From JASFUX01 sp050050115 (GTDB lineage Bacteria; Pseudomonadota; Alphaproteobacteria; Caulobacterales; Maricaulaceae), in NCBI GenBank assembly GCA_050050115.1, contig JASFUX010000160.1, forward strand, positions 1 to 7,877: a DNA stretch of 7,877 bases, given 5' to 3'. The notes under the pieces are model-generated. The model did no database searches. It saw only the letters and a program-made list of their open reading frames with translations, and had not been told where the DNA came from. Positions 6,643-7,877 of the stretch are shown here, in pieces. Made by a program: the position numbers and the translations under genes. Position 1 is the first letter of the stretch. Every line of letters starts with the position of its first letter.

Positions 6643-6653
6643 CGCGTGACGCC

Positions 6654-7841
6654 ATGCCCGAGGATATCGCTCTGACCGAACGCCCCGCCAGCCAGGGCCT
6701 CGACCTGGACGTGCGCGACCAGCTGATCGATACGATCCGCCGGTTCGTTTCTGAGCGTCTGCGTCCGCTCGAAGAACAGGTCGCCCGCGACGACGAGGTG
6801 CCCGACGATCTTGTTCAGGAGATGCGGGAGCTGGGCCTGTTCGGCCTGTCGATCTCCGAAGAATACGGCGGGCTCGGCCTGTCGATGGGGGACGAGTGCC
6901 GCGTGGCGATGGAGCTGGGTCGGACCAGCCCGGCGTTCCGTTCGATCTTCGGCACCAACGTCGGCATCGGCAGCCAGGGCCTCGTCATGTACGGCACGGC
7001 CGAGCAGAAGGCCGAATGGCTGCCGAAGATCGCCGCCGGCGAGATCATCACTTCGTTCGCCTTGACCGAGCCCGACGCGGGCTCGGACTCCGGCTCGGTG
7101 AAGACCAAGGCGCGCCGCGACGGCGACGTCTATGTGCTCGACGGCGGCAAGCGCTTCATCACCAACGCCGACAAGGCCTCGCTGTTCACCGTGATGGCGC
7201 GCACCGATCCCGAAACCCCCGGCGCGCGCGGCGTCTCGGCGTTTCTCGTGCCGTCGGACCTGCCCGGCGTGTCGGTCGGCGCGCCGGAGAAGAAAATGGG
7301 CCAGCACGGCGCGCACGTCTGCGACGTCAACTTCGACGGCGCCCGCGTGCCCGCCGCCAACCGGCTGGGCGAGGAAGGCGAGGGCTTCAAGGTCGCGATG
7401 AAGGTCCTCGACCGCGGCCGGCTGCACATCTCGGCGGTTTCGGTCGGCGCGTCAGAACGCCTGCTCGCCGACGCGGTCGCCTACGCTTCCGAGCGCAAGC
7501 AGTTCGGCCGTCCGATTGCGGACTTTCAGCTGGTCCAGGCGATGATCGCCGATTCCAAGGCGGAGTCCCTCGCGGCGCGGTCGATGGTGCTCGACGCGGC
7601 GCGCAAGTTCGACGCCGGCGAGCCGATCACGCTCGAGGCCGCGGCCTGCAAGCTGTTCGCCACCGAGATGGTCGGCCGGGTCGCCGACCGCACGGTGCAG
7701 ATCTTCGGCGGCGCGGGCTACATCGCCGACTACGGCGTCGAGCGCTTCTACCGTGACGTGCGACTGTTCCGCCTTTACGAGGGCACCTCGCAGATCCAGC
7801 AGCTGGTGATCGCCCGCGAGACCCTGAAGCAGGGCGGGTGA
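6654..7841 (+). CDS. acyl-CoA dehydrogenase family protein
   Basis: This 395-residue flavoenzyme has typical family length and full architecture. It should be a soluble FAD enzyme that introduces a 2,3-double bond into an acyl-CoA and passes electrons to ETF. The N-terminal helical domain spans about 15-130 with GLSISEEYGGLGLS (64-77). The middle beta domain holds the first family signature FALTEPDAGSDSGS (135-148) and KRFITNADKA (166-175). The C-terminal helical domain has ERKQFGRPIADFQ (280-292), the second signature from QIFGGAGYIADYGVERFYRD (349-368), and FRLYEGTSQIQQ (372-383). Glu376 sits at the catalytic base position used by medium- and short-chain enzymes, unlike isovaleryl-CoA dehydrogenase, whose base lies elsewhere. 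Chain-length or branched-chain preference cannot be read off. The ATG at 6654 is the first possible start in frame; its ribosome site is unusually far away. It is a single-gene unit closed by a terminator eight bases after its stop. Confidence 0.96.
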   Translation: MPEDIALTERPASQGLDLDVRDQLIDTIRRFVSERLRPLEEQVARDDEVPDDLVQEMRELGLFGLSISEEYGGLGLSMGDECRVAMELGRTSPAFRSIFGTNVGIGSQGLVMYGTAEQKAEWLPKIAAGEIITSFALTEPDAGSDSGSVKTKARRDGDVYVLDGGKRFITNADKASLFTVMARTDPETPGARGVSAFLVPSDLPGVSVGAPEKKMGQHGAHVCDVNFDGARVPAANRLGEEGEGFKVAMKVLDRGRLHISAVSVGASERLLADAVAYASERKQFGRPIADFQLVQAMIADSKAESLAARSMVLDAARKFDAGEPITLEAAACKLFATEMVGRVADRTVQIFGGAGYIADYGVERFYRDVRLFRLYEGTSQIQQLVIARETLKQGG

Positions 7842-7848
7842 GGGCCGT

Positions 7849-7870
7849 CGGCTCCGCTTCGGCGGAGCCG
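7849..7870 (+). terminator. intrinsic terminator of the acyl-CoA dehydrogenase gene
   Basis: CGGCTCCGC (7849-7857) and GCGGAGCCG (7862-7870) form a perfect nine-pair stem capped by a UUCG tetraloop, seven bases after the TGA. A short CTTTCGA follows before the window ends, so the T run is short or continues past the edge. The extra-stable loop and the position make termination very likely. It may also serve a convergent gene beyond the window. Confidence 0.8.
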
Positions 7871-7877
7871 CTTTCGA

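Larger units (their letters stand above)
6274..6653. other. divergent control region between efflux operon and acyl-CoA dehydrogenase
   Basis: This 380-base stretch has no gene I can support. Bases of about 6335-6425 are clearly AT-rich against GC-rich surroundings, as expected of promoters. They hold the perfect palindromes TGCTAGCA (6356-6363) and TTATCGATAA (6392-6401), an inverted repeat TCTGC-N9-GCAGA (6347-6365) and a direct repeat TGTAAC-TTT-TGTAAC (6408-6422). To the right, on the plus strand, lie hairpins followed by T runs (6428-6453 and 6480-6518). A purine-rich ribosome-site-like sequence lies at 6621-6628. I could not find a convincing minus-strand -35/-10 pair for the efflux operon, although it must start in or near this region. 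Confidence 0.7.

Noticed and set aside
6355..6675. Possible small plus-strand protein with a hydrophobic stretch (RRLFGVVGAGFLALASVA) resembling a Tat signal
   Set aside because: There is no ribosome site before the ATG at 6355, the rest is Arg-rich low-complexity sequence, and it overlaps the start of the acyl-CoA dehydrogenase. It is better explained as promoter and leader DNA.
6402..7427. 341-codon minus-strand open frame opposite the acyl-CoA dehydrogenase
   Set aside because: It is an antisense shadow: His, Arg and Ala rich and in register with the real gene's codons. The real gene has complete family motifs.

Overview
The window looks like chromosomal DNA from a high-GC proteobacterium, most likely an alphaproteobacterium. 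The grounds are the strong G/C preference at third codon positions, the style of the RND pump (IPFIYVGIPLEG near the N-terminus, VDGAIVVVEYADRK in membrane segment 4) and the NDIGP-type alpha/beta hydrolase. This placement is an inference from family resemblance; there is no rRNA or other marker gene here.

Layout, left to right. Positions 1-737 hold the 5' part of an alpha/beta hydrolase gene on the minus strand that runs off the left edge. Positions 734-1684 hold a second, complete alpha/beta hydrolase on the same strand. Its stop codon overlaps the start of the first in an ATGA, so the two are probably co-translated. Positions 1685-1912 are intergenic and carry a strong hairpin and a weak candidate promoter. 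Positions 1913-6273 (minus strand) hold a two-gene efflux operon: a periplasmic adaptor (membrane fusion protein) at 5182-6273, followed after 53 bases by an RND inner-membrane transporter at 1913-5128. Positions 6274-6653 form a 380-base divergent control region with a marked AT-rich core, short repeats, and plus-strand hairpins followed by T runs. Positions 6654-7841 (plus strand) hold an acyl-CoA dehydrogenase, closed by a textbook intrinsic terminator with a UUCG loop at 7849-7870.

How the genes work together. The adaptor and the RND permease form two parts of a tripartite efflux pump. The outer-membrane channel is not in the window, nor is any regulator. The two hydrolases form a separate or read-through unit downstream of the pump; their substrates cannot be told from sequence. 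The acyl-CoA dehydrogenase is transcribed divergently and belongs to fatty-acid or other acyl-CoA oxidation, passing electrons to ETF.

I see no mobile element, CRISPR array, tRNA or rRNA. The gene content is ordinary, and I found no convincing undescribed system. The places most worth a second look are the divergent control region (6373-6518 and 6620-6656) and the unusual relay residues of the RND pump.
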